From Motacilla alba alba (Eukaryota > Chordata > Aves > Passeriformes > Motacillidae): DNA of 64,000 nucleotides. Position numbers and translations under genes: made by a program. Location: assembly GCF_015832195.1 (NCBI RefSeq), contig NC_052017.1:47073652-47137651 (forward strand), read 5' to 3'. Positions within the stretch are counted from its first letter, which is position 1, and each line of letters opens with the position of its first letter. Below the pieces are notes generated by a model. That model was not told the origin of the DNA and did no database searches. It saw only the letters and a program-made list of their open reading frames with translations. Below are positions 33,996 through 46,561 of the stretch, piece after piece.

Positions 33996-36900
33996 TGTGA
34001 GAAATTTGCTTGGGGCCTAAGAAGTCTTTATGGACACTTCTAGCAAACATATAGAAAAAGAGGGAAGTAGACATATTAAGAAAAATCTGTAGAAGGTTGG
34101 TTACCATATAAACAGATTACACAAAATTTTCTTACTGCTTCTCTCTCAGGTTCCCAACATCTTGAAAAGCACAGAGGGTAATGATGGTCACATGAAAGCT
34201 TAAAAAATACCAATCAAACCACCATATAAAAAAGCATTTCTCACAATTTTTACTTGAAGTCCAGCAGACACAGGTAGTGGCACTGACAGAAGGCCAGCTA
34301 AGCTCAGACCTATGAAGGAAAGCACCTTCTCACATCTGTTCCATGCTGATACCCTGCTCCTTTACCTGTTGCACCCTTTCTCTCTTAAGCCCTAAAAAAA
34401 CCATAATCTCATCTCCAGACAAATCAGGAAGAATGCCAGTGGCAATGGGTAGATATGCAGCATTTATAAAAGCAGCATAAAAGCAATCACTCTGTGCAAC
34501 AGCCCTTTTTAGCCCTAAAGTACCCATTGGCAAGGTTTATTGCTAAGTGCTACATTTTGGCACATTTTCTAATAACTGTTGCAGCACCTCAGACTCAGAG
34601 CTCTGAGGGCGGGGGTCAGAAGCTCCTGGGCGCAGAAGAAGGAGACATTTGCTCTGCCCCTGCTTGTGCATCTCCTTGATGTCGCCTCCCACAAGCATTG
34701 CAATGAGAAACTGCCTTTCATGGCAGAATTGCTGACTTCTCGTGTCTTACTCTGACTGGCTTAGAGAGCACCAGCTTATTGCTTCTTCTCCTGAAGGTAT
34801 TCTTGCTAAAAAGCAAATGCTTACCTCTAATTACTCACTGTCTTTATTAGGAAGTTACACAGAATGTACTACAGGTTATAACTCCTGCCTCTTCAAAGAC
34901 CTTTTGTGAGATACTTCATCCAGAATATACTCAGGTTACCATTTGAAGTACAGACCATGCTGTTTTGACTCACAAGAGAGGAGGAACTGTCAGTGAAAAT
35001 TAATTCTGCTTTAAGTAGGCTGGCTAAGGCTCCATCTGTAAGCAAAACTTAAAGGAGCCTATAAAAACCTGCATGAAAAACACCGCAAACTATAACCTGG
35101 GAAGTCTATGGATATTTTTAGGTTACCCCTTACTACCTAAGCAGCTCCCATTCCCTGCTCCCAGGCATGGACCTCCTCATTAAAATCAGATTTTTAAAAC
35201 CATACAGCAAAGAAACTATGTAGTACTTGTGTAAGACAACTAGAATAAATAACATATTTTTTGGGGGTATTTGGTCTTCCAAGTGCACAAAAGCATGACA
35301 ACTACTAGGAGAAAAACTAAATGAAAACATGGAGAAGGCAACAAACCAACAGTCAAGTCAGGAAGGAAAACAATTGTTTTTCCTGGTACCAAGGCATTAC
35401 TCTATTAAAAAAATGGTTACAAATTAATTACTCAGGCAGACCTGGCACAAACCATCTGTACTCACCATCAGAGATGTCTGTGTATGAGATATCTGCTCTG
35501 CTCCATTTTTATGAAAGGTTGTTAGGCTGCCTTCAGTGCCCCTATGGTGGGGTGTCAGACAGCTGGCTGCCTGACACCACTGTCTAGTCAGTCAGGTCAG
35601 CTTCCAAAATGTAAAAGCTGGGAGGACAAAGGTCCAGTTACCTAGAAAGTGAACTAAACTCACTCAGCTCCTCTGTTCCACAGAAAATGGAACAGGACAA
35701 AAGCACTCTAAGTTCAACCACTTGCTTTGAATCAATCCCAGATATCCTCAAAATGCCTAACAAGGTAACAGACTGAGACACAGGAGGAAATTACATCAAT
35801 ATCAATAAAAAAAAAATCTATGATTAAGGTGAAGGAGTTCACTATATCACACATCCTAGAGCAATGGCACTTCATCTTTCATGCCATATCTGTTCTGAGC
35901 TATGCTGAAACTACATGCTCAAGAATCAGGAGAGGCACACCCAGTGTCTGCCCTTGACTTCTTTGAAAATATGTGTGGTGCCATCACTACCACAGCCTCA
36001 CAAAGGACAACCCACCTTAGCAGTAACACCTTTCCTCCCTCCCCTTCTGCATCTCTACAAACTGTACCTCCTTTAAAACAGGCATATTTATTCATGCCTG
36101 CACTAAATTGCCAAATAACGTCTTTCCTCTGTCTCTTTGTGAAAATAAAATATGAGGAAGAAGAAACTGGCCACTGGATTCAACTCTGCACAGGCAAAAT
36201 CCTATGCAATAAGCCCCAGGCTGGGAATACTCCTTGGCGTGTCTACAGCCCACTCTGTATTCCATTCTTGGTCTGCCATGGGCAATCAGCAGCTCTAAGC
36301 TTGGCAGCGACAACACGGCGATCTGTGGGGAAATCTGTGGGCAAATCTTCCCACTCCCAATCCTTCCTGGAGCCCAGATGGACTTGTTGAGGCAAAGGTC
36401 ATTAACTCACAGTGAAAACTGCACCTTACTTATCTAACTGCAACCACCTACATTATTTTCTTCCCCTACAAATAGTCTTAATTTGTAAATTATGTTTTTA
36501 ACTCTCTGGGCTAGAGTCCCAAATTCAGACTGATAGAACAAAAATAAAACTGCTGAAGCATACTCTTTTTAACACAGACCAAACTGAGTAATTGCTACTC
36601 ACAAAATGGGAAAACAGTGATGTGGCAGGGTGCAAGCTGCTCAGGAAACACGGAACCTCAGTGCTTGTTAGTATTTTTATCCAAGATCATCACCATAACA
36701 CACCAAGTGCCAAGCATGTTCAAATGGCTTTGTGAACATTAATCAGCCTCTAGAAGGACAGTAGTTAATACTCACTCCTCAAATGTCAAGCTTGACCTCT
36801 TGAAAGGCAAAGGGAAAATCAAGTTAATTAGGCCACAGTCTTAACAAGAGAGGTTATTTAAATAATACATTTCCAAGTGGGACATTCAGCTCATAAGTCA

Positions 36901-39900
36901 CTCCACTGGAGTTTTTCGCTTCATGGATGAATATGAACCAAGTTGTATGATCCTACAGCTGGCACAGCATAGTTTTGGATAGGTAGAACTACTGTCATCA
37001 AAAGTTATGTTTTAGAAATGTTAATTAGGCTGTAATATTGCCCTACTTTATGGTATTGCTCTTATTTTTAGGCTGAAACATTAAAACAGCATTTCAGTCA
37101 TATCACTATAAAAAAATAGTATGTTAAAACATTGCATTCTGGAAAAACAGGTCTCTTGCTTAAAGGTATTCTAAAGAGTTCAAATATTTTAAAATTAATT
37201 CCTGCCCTATATTCTACAGCATTTGCATTGTATACTAACAGATATAATTCATTATAACTCCAAACCTTATCATTTCTGAAGAAGCTTAGAGAATCACCTA
37301 GTTCAGGTTAAGTGAAGTCGTGCAGGTTGTCTCCTCATGATGCTGAGAGATAAAAAGACTGCAGGGTGATGGGAGATAAAAAGCCCTTGAGTATAAATCA
37401 AGTCAATAGATGGGAGATTGGGGAAGGAAAGAGGCCCAGACAACACATTGCTGAGGTCACATCTTTGTAAAATATAAGAATCACGACAACAAGAACAAAA
37501 TTTAATTGACAGTATAATGTCTCAGGTATTAATATCAGCACAGTTTTCCCTGGGAGCTTGTTTTACTGTTGTCATTGTTATTTGATCTATATTTTCTTTT
37601 TTGTATTGTAAATCCATTATTTGTTTTACCCTTGTTGTCTACAAGAATTGAATAAAACAATTTTTACATCATGCCTTGAGGTTCCTGAATACATTTACAT
37701 CTTTTCAATCACTTTTTCCACCCTGACCATGAGTAATTGACTAATTTTTCCTTGAGGATCTTATTTGATCAAGTGTACTATCACTCACTCCAGAAATATG
37801 TCTGTATGCATGAGAATCACAGAACAGAGACACAGAAAGATTAAAATAATTATTTCTCAGAACAAAAAAACTAACAAAAAAAGAGGTAAGCAAAACCCTT
37901 CAGCTGAAATTTCTCTGTTGGACTATGGCTATACTTGAAAAAGGATCTAAGTTAACCTTCTTAGAAATTCTCTCCTATTATTCCTCCTGCAGACACTTAG
38001 CAATTTGAGACAGGAACATGAAAGTCATCTTGTATATATAGGACCACTCTTTGTTTCTGCATTTCAATTTAAAATTAGTTCTCAGAATTTAGGATTATTG
38101 CTTGCCTGTTTTTTTACAAAGCATTATCCCACTCATGTCTCAAGAGATATTGCATATGAGGCAAGTGAACTATCCTCACTTTTATTAAAAATAAACTCAT
38201 TCATAACACAAGCTAAACAATACATATTCAGCTGGAAAAAATACCATCATGCCCTAAGAAAGCATTTTTCAAATTTTTCTGACTGAATCTGACCATCAGC
38301 AACATAATACACAGGTTATTAGCATCAATTCAAAAACTGTGAAGGAATACATCTGGAAAAGGAAAGTGTTTCCCAGTCTACTATGAGAAGTTAGAGAAAT
38401 AACATTTCCAAACCAACCATCAAGAAATATTCGAGATTTCAAATGGTTTTTTGAAGAAATAGCTAAATTTCTCCATCGCCAATAGGATAGGTTGGATATG
38501 TTGGTTTCAAAATTACTAAGGCAAAAGGCCCAGCCTGCTTTTAGAAAAATAAGTGTCAACTCCTCCTTCCCATTTAAACTTGTAACATTAGTATAAACTT
38601 TTCCTATGTTAGATTAAAACTCAGCAGCCAGGAGTTTTTTCCCAGCAAAGAATTACAGACAGTATGAACTGAATTGAATTCTAAAGCTCTGTGGTTTTGG
38701 TTTAGGGATTGTATTTGGATTATTTTTAAACTGAAACCCAACCTGGTTCAGTATCTGGAAGTATCTCCTGAGCAGGAACTGGCACAAACTTAGGAACTTC
38801 ATTGCTCTTGGCAGCTCAGCAGAATGGCTCAGTTGAAAGTAGAAACACTCTATCCCCAGTTGCAAGTTGTTGAGCCTGGAGAACTATAAGCATCTCATTG
38901 CAAATATTTCTGCTGCCGCTGGAGAAAACTTTCAGTCAAACTGCTCCATGTGTCTCAGTGTATCTGGCTGTCACAGGGTGAGAGCCCTTCCCTTCCCTCC
39001 CCTCTCCTGTCTCTCGCTTCCCAAACACAGCACTAGTGCTAATTGCACTCCCACAGTACAGCAGATGAGCTCCAGCTTAAACTGGAACCAATACAAAGTA
39101 GACTCAACTGATTTCTTGTTATCCATTTATATTTCAGAGGTCAACACCTCCTCAAACAATGAGATGCAAGGGGTTCCACTTTTCCCTAGTAGATTTAACA
39201 GGAAGCTAAAACTTACATCCTTCTTCTTTTTCTTCTCATTCCCGAATGACACGAGGGAAATTTCTTTGAAAGTAAAACCAGCACAGTTGTGGTTTTTAAG
39301 ATGTGAGTCCAAGCTATCAGTTGGTTTTGACAGCACAAGTGTCATTCCAGCTGAAGCTGTGCTCCAGTGCACACCCACACCAGCAGAGAAGGGATTTCTG
39401 CCACCTCCCAAAGGGAGCAACTCGGACACACAGTTAGGGACATGAAGCCACTCGGGGGTGCCACATTTCTGTGTCGTAGCCCTGATGTGATGCCTGGCCT
39501 GGTCTCCCCTGGGCCCAGAGAATGGGCAGCAGAGGACCTTGCTCCTGTCACATTGAGAGTTCAGTGCCCCAGTTTGGTGTTCACAATTGTAAATAGCCAC
39601 AGTTCCCTTGATGCCCTCATGAAGGCTTCAGGTCTCACAGAAACTGGTTTTCACAGCTACCAGCATGAAGGTAGCCCAGTTATGTGCCAAGCCTACTGCT
39701 ATTTAATTTGCAAAAGACTGGTATATATGAAACATCCTCTTTCTTAAAATCATGCCACTTCCTTCACCATAAAACACCCTTTCTCTCATGAAGTCCATTC
39801 TCTCTGACCTACAAGAAGCCTTGCAAGCAAGGCAGATTTTTAGTAACTTTGTCATGCAAGAGGAATACAAAAGCAAACACAAGGCTTATGCTTAACAAAG

Positions 39901-40566
39901 AGAGGAGGAAAGGTGAAATTAGTTATTGTCATGGCTGATCTCAATAGCAGGCACAGCTTCAGAACAAATTTTAAAAGTAAGAAAGAACATATTGAGGTGA
40001 ATAGAGACTGGAATAAGTACGGCACAGGCTTACTAGGAAGGGATCAAGTCTGATTCATCTAATCTTTGACAAAATAACTCTTGTTTCTCATGGGTAAAAT
40101 GTGTTGGGCTTTATCAGCACAGCAGACAATTTAGTTCTCCTGCATTTGACTTAAGAAAAGTATTTTGATATAACTCTGTGTGCCAGGCAGAAAATCATTA
40201 ATTCATCTGGACAAAATAGGATTTGAGACAAGAATCAGTGTGGTGGTGAGGTGCAGACCACATACAAAAATGACAAAAAAAGGAAAGGGGAGGTATCAAA
40301 CTAAGGGCAGTAGTGCTAGAATTTCTCAAAAGTCAGCCTCAGACTCCAGATTTTTGTTAATCACTTTGGCATAAAAATCTAATATTAACTCTATGAAATT
40401 TGCTGGAGCCCAAAACTGGTGGCATTGTTGATGGTATCATAAAAGAAGATCAGACTGTCATAAAGGAAGGGCTTTGAGGCCTAGAGAAATCAGAATGGTA
40501 TGGCATTGAAAAGATTTTGAATTAAAAAAAAAGGATTTCTGCTCTAATCTGAGACTCATCAGTTGT

Positions 40567-40583
40567 AAAAAAAAAAAAAAAAA
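40567..40583. repeat. Poly-A run (17 bases)
   Basis: An uninterrupted run of 17 A preceded by AGTTGT. No adjoining mobile-element body was recognised. Confidence 0.95.
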
Positions 40584-42825
40584 GTAGAAAAAAGGACAAT
40601 TTGTAGACAGAGTGATCATTCTGACAAAAGCAGCTGCAATCCTAAAACACAATCAGTGAGATTTCAATCTCACAATCAGTAAAAATAATGTGATACAGGG
40701 TACAGGGCAATGGTAATACACAAACTCTATTAACACCTGCAATTCTGGGCACCTGTACACAAGATGTAGGGACTTAAATGAGAACATAGAAGGAAGGGTT
40801 CCTAAAATGGCCAGAAAGTGGAAAATGGTATTGAAATGGACTGAAATGTCTACGTTGGTTTAGTTTGGCAAGGTGAAGGTTGAAATGAAATAATACAAAT
40901 ACATGGGGGAGAGCAGAGAAACAGAAAGAGAATACCTGTTAAATAAAGAACAAATCTGGCATAAAGATTTACAGATTTTAACTATTTTTGAATATATTTA
41001 GACTGGAAATGAAAAGGTTTTGAGCCCTCTCATGCATGAAAACAGCAGTGATTAGTGTAAGGATGTAGTTCAATAAATCTGTGAATGGGAATATAAGTTG
41101 TGTCTACCTGCAGTGATCCAGCTCTAACCCCTCATTTTCACTTCTGTGGTAGTGCTATTTTCTGCATTTATCATTAACCCAGGCCAGCTACCCCTTAGTG
41201 CCTGGGTATCGTGAAACTGCTGCATTCATTTGCAATACCCTAATTTGACTAATGTCTACAGAAAGAAAATGTACTGACCATAAAAGGCATACACAAAAAA
41301 ACACCCCTTCTGTTTTAAGAAAAAGAAGTTACTCATCCTGCACAGTGCCATATTTAAACCTTTGTAATACTTTACTGGAAACCAAACTGCACTAGTGAGG
41401 GTGTTACATCATCAGTCACAGCAAGCATTAGGGAACTCAGGGACAATTCAGGACATTTAAACAATCATTATGACATTGCCATCTTAACGAACAATAATTG
41501 TGTGCACTATTAAATGTACAAAAACGGAAAGTAAACTAAGCAATCTGCCCTGCACTCACACATTGTTTCTGACAGTTCTATAACTACTACAAATATTGCA
41601 TTGTTACGTTTCTCCTTTCCCAGTTTCAACTACTTTTCTCACGTGACCACCTTTGAAAGTGTCAGTATGTTAAGATTTTCTAACTTTGTGCTTTCAGTTG
41701 AAGTGGCTGGAATTTCAGTCAAACACTATAATATCCTCTAACCTTTGGCAACAAAGCTCCCACCTCCTTTGCAGTGTAGAAGTGGACCAAAACCAGCATC
41801 GTCTACAGCAGGTTTTGCTTATCAGCTGTGGACCAGAATATATCAACTGGGACTGCAATGATTTGACCTTTTCTCTCTAAGATAAAAATCAAGCACCACA
41901 GCTCCATTTCTTTGAGTATAGAAGAGGGTTAATGTTTCCTTTCTTCCTCTGAGAGTGATTGTTCAGATGGTCTAATACATATCACTTGTCATGGTATCTC
42001 TACCAGTATCTACCAGAAAAAAAAATTGTCCTGGGCACTAATAATTCAATTCAGTCTTGGCTTGATGGGAGGCAGAACACTCAGCTATTCTAACAAATGA
42101 TCTCTCCAACACTCCAGAAAGATGGTGTAAAAGTCAACTCTAACCTAGACTCCCACTGATGGAACAAAAACCAGGAAGATAGAAATGAGGCACAATAGTT
42201 CTTCTTATTAAATAGATTACTTACTGAATAGTTTACTGATCTTTTCCTATTAAAGAGATTATTTCTCTGAGAAATCATCACAGAGAGTCTTAATAGTCAC
42301 CTCTCATTTAAACATCAGTATTTGAAGGCTAATGCATTATTTTTTAGTAAACCTCTAAATTACATACATGCAGGGAAATGTTAACCCCAGCCATGCATCC
42401 CACAATGATGGTGCTGCCACATCTAGTAGTGAATCTGACACCAAAAAGATTCTTCAATTGTGTTCTGAATATATTGTTCACTGCCGACAAACCTTCACTT
42501 TCCCCATGCTGAGGGGGAACTGCAGGTCACTACAGGTCTCCAGCTGCCCTAAAACTCTTACCAAACTAAGCTAGGAGTTACTTCAAAGTTCATATTTGGG
42601 GAAAAAAAGCCAGAAATAGGAAAACTTCTCTTTCACAGAGTGTAAAAGAACACCTGCTTAATATGAACATGTCCCAGAAGAGCCATGAGGTAAGCAAACT
42701 AACTCAGATCCAATGACAGAACTAAGCAGAGTAGTCCAATGAATGCTTATGTCATAAATCTCCTTATTTTATTATACACCAACATCTCCATGAGAAGTTT
42801 TTTAGCTGTGATCAGTATACCAGTA

Positions 42826-42863
42826 TAAATATATATATATACCTATATACCATATATAGGTAT
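42826..42863. repeat. AT-rich microsatellite with inverted repeat
   Basis: An ATATATATATAT run leads into TATACCTATAT and ATATAGGTATA arms separated by a few bases, so the segment can fold on itself. A 12-base poly-A (42869-42880) follows, then another short TATATATAT block. Confidence 0.8.
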
Positions 42864-43064
42864 ACCAGAAAAAAAAAAAAGACTATATATATCACATGAG
42901 AAGTTTATGTTTTGAAGCATCCTTTAAGCTGTTTTTTTTTTATTATGAATGGTTTTGATTCCCATTTTGCATGACTCATGGCAGAAAAATTGCCTGCAAT
43001 TTGGTAAACTTGGCTGATAATAATGAGTTGGACATTAAAGACTAAGCTTCATTAAAATAATCCT

Positions 43065-43560
43065 AGCATATAATGGCTTGGTTTGGAAGGGACCTTAAAG
43101 GCCATCTAGTTCCAACCCCCTGACATGGGCAGGGATGTATTTCACTAGACCAGGTTGCTCTGAGCCCCATCAAACCTGGCCTTGAACACTTTCAGGGATG
43201 AGGCATCCACAACTTCTCTGGGCAACCTGTGCCAGTGCCTCATCACCTTCACAGTAAAGAATTTCTTCCTAATGTCTAATCTAAACCTACTCTCTTTCAA
43301 TTTGAATCCATTCCCCTTTCTAGATAGTTCCTTTCCATCTTTCCAGTAGGCTCCCTTCAGGTGCTGGACAGCTGTAATTAGGTTGTCCTGGAGCCTTCTT
43401 TTCTCTAGGCTGAACAAATCAAATTATCTCAGCCTTTCCTCATCAAGAGCTGCTCCATCCCTCTAATTGTCTCAGTGGCCTCCTCTGGACTTGCTTCAAC
43501 AGGTCCATGTCCTTCCTGTGCTGGGAGCCCAGAGCTGGATCACACTGCAGGTGGGTGCGT
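43065..43560 (-). mobile_element. CR1 fragment with residual reverse-transcriptase C-terminal frame
   Basis: This is the clearest CR1 copy. The plus strand starts near the terminal repeat (ATAATGGCTTGG) and runs through GAAGGGACCTTAAAGGCC, CTGGCCTTGAACACTTTC and CAGTAAAGAATTTCTTCC to CTCTGGACTTGCTTCAACAG and GAGCTGGATCACACTGCAG. On the minus strand an open frame at 43417-43145 still codes the typical CR1 end: LEKRRLQDNLI, FRLDIRKKFFTVKV, RHWHRLPREVVDASSLKVFK. It is truncated at the 5' end as usual, with no full endonuclease or polymerase, so it cannot be active. Confidence 0.95.
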
Positions 43561-44228
43561 GCATGTGCTTGTGCCTTTCTCTCTCATTATTGGTCTCTCC
43601 AAGTGGTATCTTCCAACCTGCAGTGACAGAGCTGTCAGATGTCTGACATGCAAACAGAGGAAGAGCAGTGGGACGATTGTACTAGACCAACTGGTGTTTG
43701 TCAAAGATAAGCAACCAACTTCCAGGCTTAAGGAAGAGCATGCACACTTGGGAGCATTTCCTTTGTTTCTGATAGAATCAGAGAAATGCAGCAAGCTTTT
43801 TGCTAAAAGCTTGTCATATTATTTTGTAAAAACTTTTCCCTCCATTGTATCCATTACCTTAAAAAATTTACCTCTCTTAAGAAACTTTGCCTGTTTCAGA
43901 AATAACACAAAAAATAGGATTTTACCTGTGCATAATACTATAAAAGCAAATGGCAGGCACTATCTAGGAACTCTTCCTGAACTTGACTGGGAAGAGCTAG
44001 AATTCCTTCAGAGAGAGATGGAGACATAGCTGTGCATGATCTTTCTTCCATTTTTCCAATTTTCAAATAAAAGCACATGACCAAATATTGTTCAAAAGAT
44101 AAATATTTACTTTAGTAATCCAATCAGGATGTCTAGAAATGGACACTAAGCTCTCAAAGGACTTACAAAGCTCACAGGTGGAAAGAAATCTCCCAAAAAA
44201 AAAGATATGCAGGTCACGCAATTTAAAA

Positions 44229-44285
44229 CAAACTGCAAAGACTCCACAGAACACAAACTGCAAAGTCTCCACAGAACACAAACTT
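44229..44285. repeat. Tandem repeat, period 25, about 2.3 copies
   Basis: The unit starting CAAACTGCAAAGACTCCACA at 44229 recurs at 44254 with a single A-to-T difference, followed by the start of a third copy. The near identity suggests a recent duplication. Confidence 0.9.
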
Positions 44286-44906
44286 CCTGCCAGATAATGA
44301 CAGCTTCCTTTCAATGAGATTTAATGAAATTGAAGGAAGAATGCAAAATGTAATGATAATCTCTACTCCTCTAGAACAGCAGTATTAGTTAATCCATAAT
44401 ACTAAAGACATAGGTAAAACCTATGAAAATTGAAAAACAAATGAAAATTTGCAGTGACTTATTTTCACAACAAATAAGGCCTCACCATCAGTACCTTGAG
44501 ACACTGGATCTCCACTGCACTGTGCCTGTTTCCACAGGAGGAACATGCTGGCAGGGCTCCTGACACTGATCCCAAGCCTCAGTGCTTGGGCTGGAATCTC
44601 TTCCTCTCCCAAAAGATTAAAACAGTTATATTTTAGCATGAGTATCATCTAAAGCCAAGTGCAGAAGAACTCACAGGCTCCTGAACCACATGAGCACTGG
44701 CAGCAGCAATTTTGCTAGTTCCCTGAAGCAGCAATGGGAAACAGGTAATGTTTGTGACAGTCAGCTGCTATCACACGCAACACAGAAAGTCTCAGTTTTG
44801 TGCAGATCAAACTCCATTAGATCCTCCACACACACAGAGGAGGTGTAGGTCTGGTTCAGAAGTGCAGCAGCACTGGCACATAGGAGGGGTGTTTTTTTGA
44901 CAAAGT

Positions 44907-44948
44907 AGCCCAAGTACTGTCTAAGTCATGTGAAAGACTACTTGGGCT
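44907..44948. other. Hairpin-forming inverted repeat
   Basis: AGCCCAAGTA (44907-44916) pairs perfectly with TACTTGGGCT (44939-44948). After a two-base bulge the inner GTCT/AGAC pairs extend the stem to 14 base pairs around a loop of about a dozen bases. It is too short for a classic microRNA precursor. Confidence 0.6.
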
Positions 44949-45070
44949 TAGCCCACTACTAATAAACACAAGAATAAACAGGAACAAAAAGAAACCCTGA
45001 GAGTCCTGAGCACAGATTTTGTGGTGGGAATTCAATGGGGGTGGATAAAGGAAGCAGTTAGAAGGAGGTG

Positions 45071-45090
45071 GTGTGTGTGTGTGTGTGTGT
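45071..45090. repeat. (GT)10 microsatellite
   Basis: Ten perfect GT units. It is a likely length-variable locus. Confidence 0.95.
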
Positions 45091-46518
45091 TTGGTTGCTT
45101 TTTCTTTTTAAACTTTCTTCCTCCACTTTAGAAAATAGTTATTTGCATATTTGCTGGATACAAGCCATTCTTATGACTCAAACACTCCTGCCTAAGAGAT
45201 TGAAAAATAATTAAAAAAAAATTATACTGCTCTACTAGCAGGCACAACAGAATTATTCACAGAAAAAGGTAGAGCATTGCTTGACACAGTTAAAAAGGAG
45301 AAACACCACATGGCACTTGTGATCAGGGACCTGAAGCATCAAAACAAACCATTTTAATGATAGAAGAAGGAAAAGAGAATGTGAGAAATATTTCTCCTGC
45401 TCTACTGCCATTAATCTATTTTAAGACAGAGAATATCTTGCAAACATTTCCATAGGAATGTCTTCTAATTAATTTGAAGAGCAAGTATCTAAAGTCAAAG
45501 AGATTATCACATAAAAACTTTGTTATTGTACATATATTGAAACAGACAAGTGTCAGGAAGTCTTTGGCAACACTGTTTGAAGAACAGCATTAATACAGTG
45601 CTTTATGGGCTGGCTTTTTTCCCTCTGCATATTCAGTTTTGATTAAGTCTGTTATAAAGTCTAAAGAAGATGAAGCGCTCTTGCACAGACAACAGTTGAA
45701 TATATTTTGAGCCCTGCATTTATTATAGTACTTTTGGAGGTCTTTCTTAAGTGTGTAGGACTAATTGGTAGCAATCCAAGTGAAATTATACAGGCTTTGA
45801 TTCAGGGTTCAGTTATTCATATGGAGGAAAAACTTTTGCTAAAACTGAAATATGGGAAGTTACATGATCTGGTCTTCAGGAAAAGAATGAAATTATATAC
45901 AGATTCAGTAAGTAGTATTTTAGTTATCACATGAAAGAAGGATAAAGAATAACTTCTGAGAACATCCCAGGCTGTGATCTCAGTAGAACTGGTAATTTAC
46001 TTTTAAATTTTCCATTATTTTTTTTTTTTATATATAAAAGAATACTGATCTATATTTTCTTTTCTCAAACATTTTCATAACTTTTTGGATCATTTTGGGG
46101 GTTGAAGCAAAGCAGGTTTTCCTGAGCATAAATCACTTCACACTTTTTTAATTGATCCATTAACATAGATATGATATGCTTTAGACTACTCATGTTAGTG
46201 TTGCTAAACTGAGGTTTTTGCTTGTTGGCTGTTTTTCTTCAGGTTTTTCTTTCTTTGTAGCATTGGGTTTTTTTAACAACACGGGAGGGAGAAGCATTCG
46301 ATAGAGCCCAACAGGCTCAGTGATGGAAGAAAGGATGGGAGAGTCTCTGACCTCTGTGAGTGACTGGCCTAGCCTGTGTTTGAGGAAAAGATAACAATAC
46401 AAAAGCTGATGAAGGTAATCTGCCAATAGGGAGCCATAAGATTGAGTTGTGTGAATATCTTTTTTTATCACAGGTTGACTTGGCCTACAAGCCTTCCTAA
46501 AGTATCCCTGCCATATAA

Positions 46519-46561
46519 TAAACAAACAAACAAGCCCCTGCATACTAAGCAAACAAACAAG
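46519..46561. repeat. Interrupted (AAAC)n repeat
   Basis: AAACAAACAAACAAGCC is followed about 30 bases later by AAACAAACAAGCC, with a unique spacer between. It looks like a simple repeat with local duplication. Confidence 0.8.

Noticed and set aside
38867..39445. Longest open frame in the window, 192 codons on the plus strand
   Set aside because: It has no domain, signal, splice or composition support, contains low-complexity runs such as FFFFFFSF, and similar frames of 150-190 codons occur several times here, as expected by chance over 64 kb.
43475..44029. 184-codon plus-strand open frame
   Set aside because: It begins inside the CR1 copy in antisense and runs into unique intron; the sequence resembles no protein.
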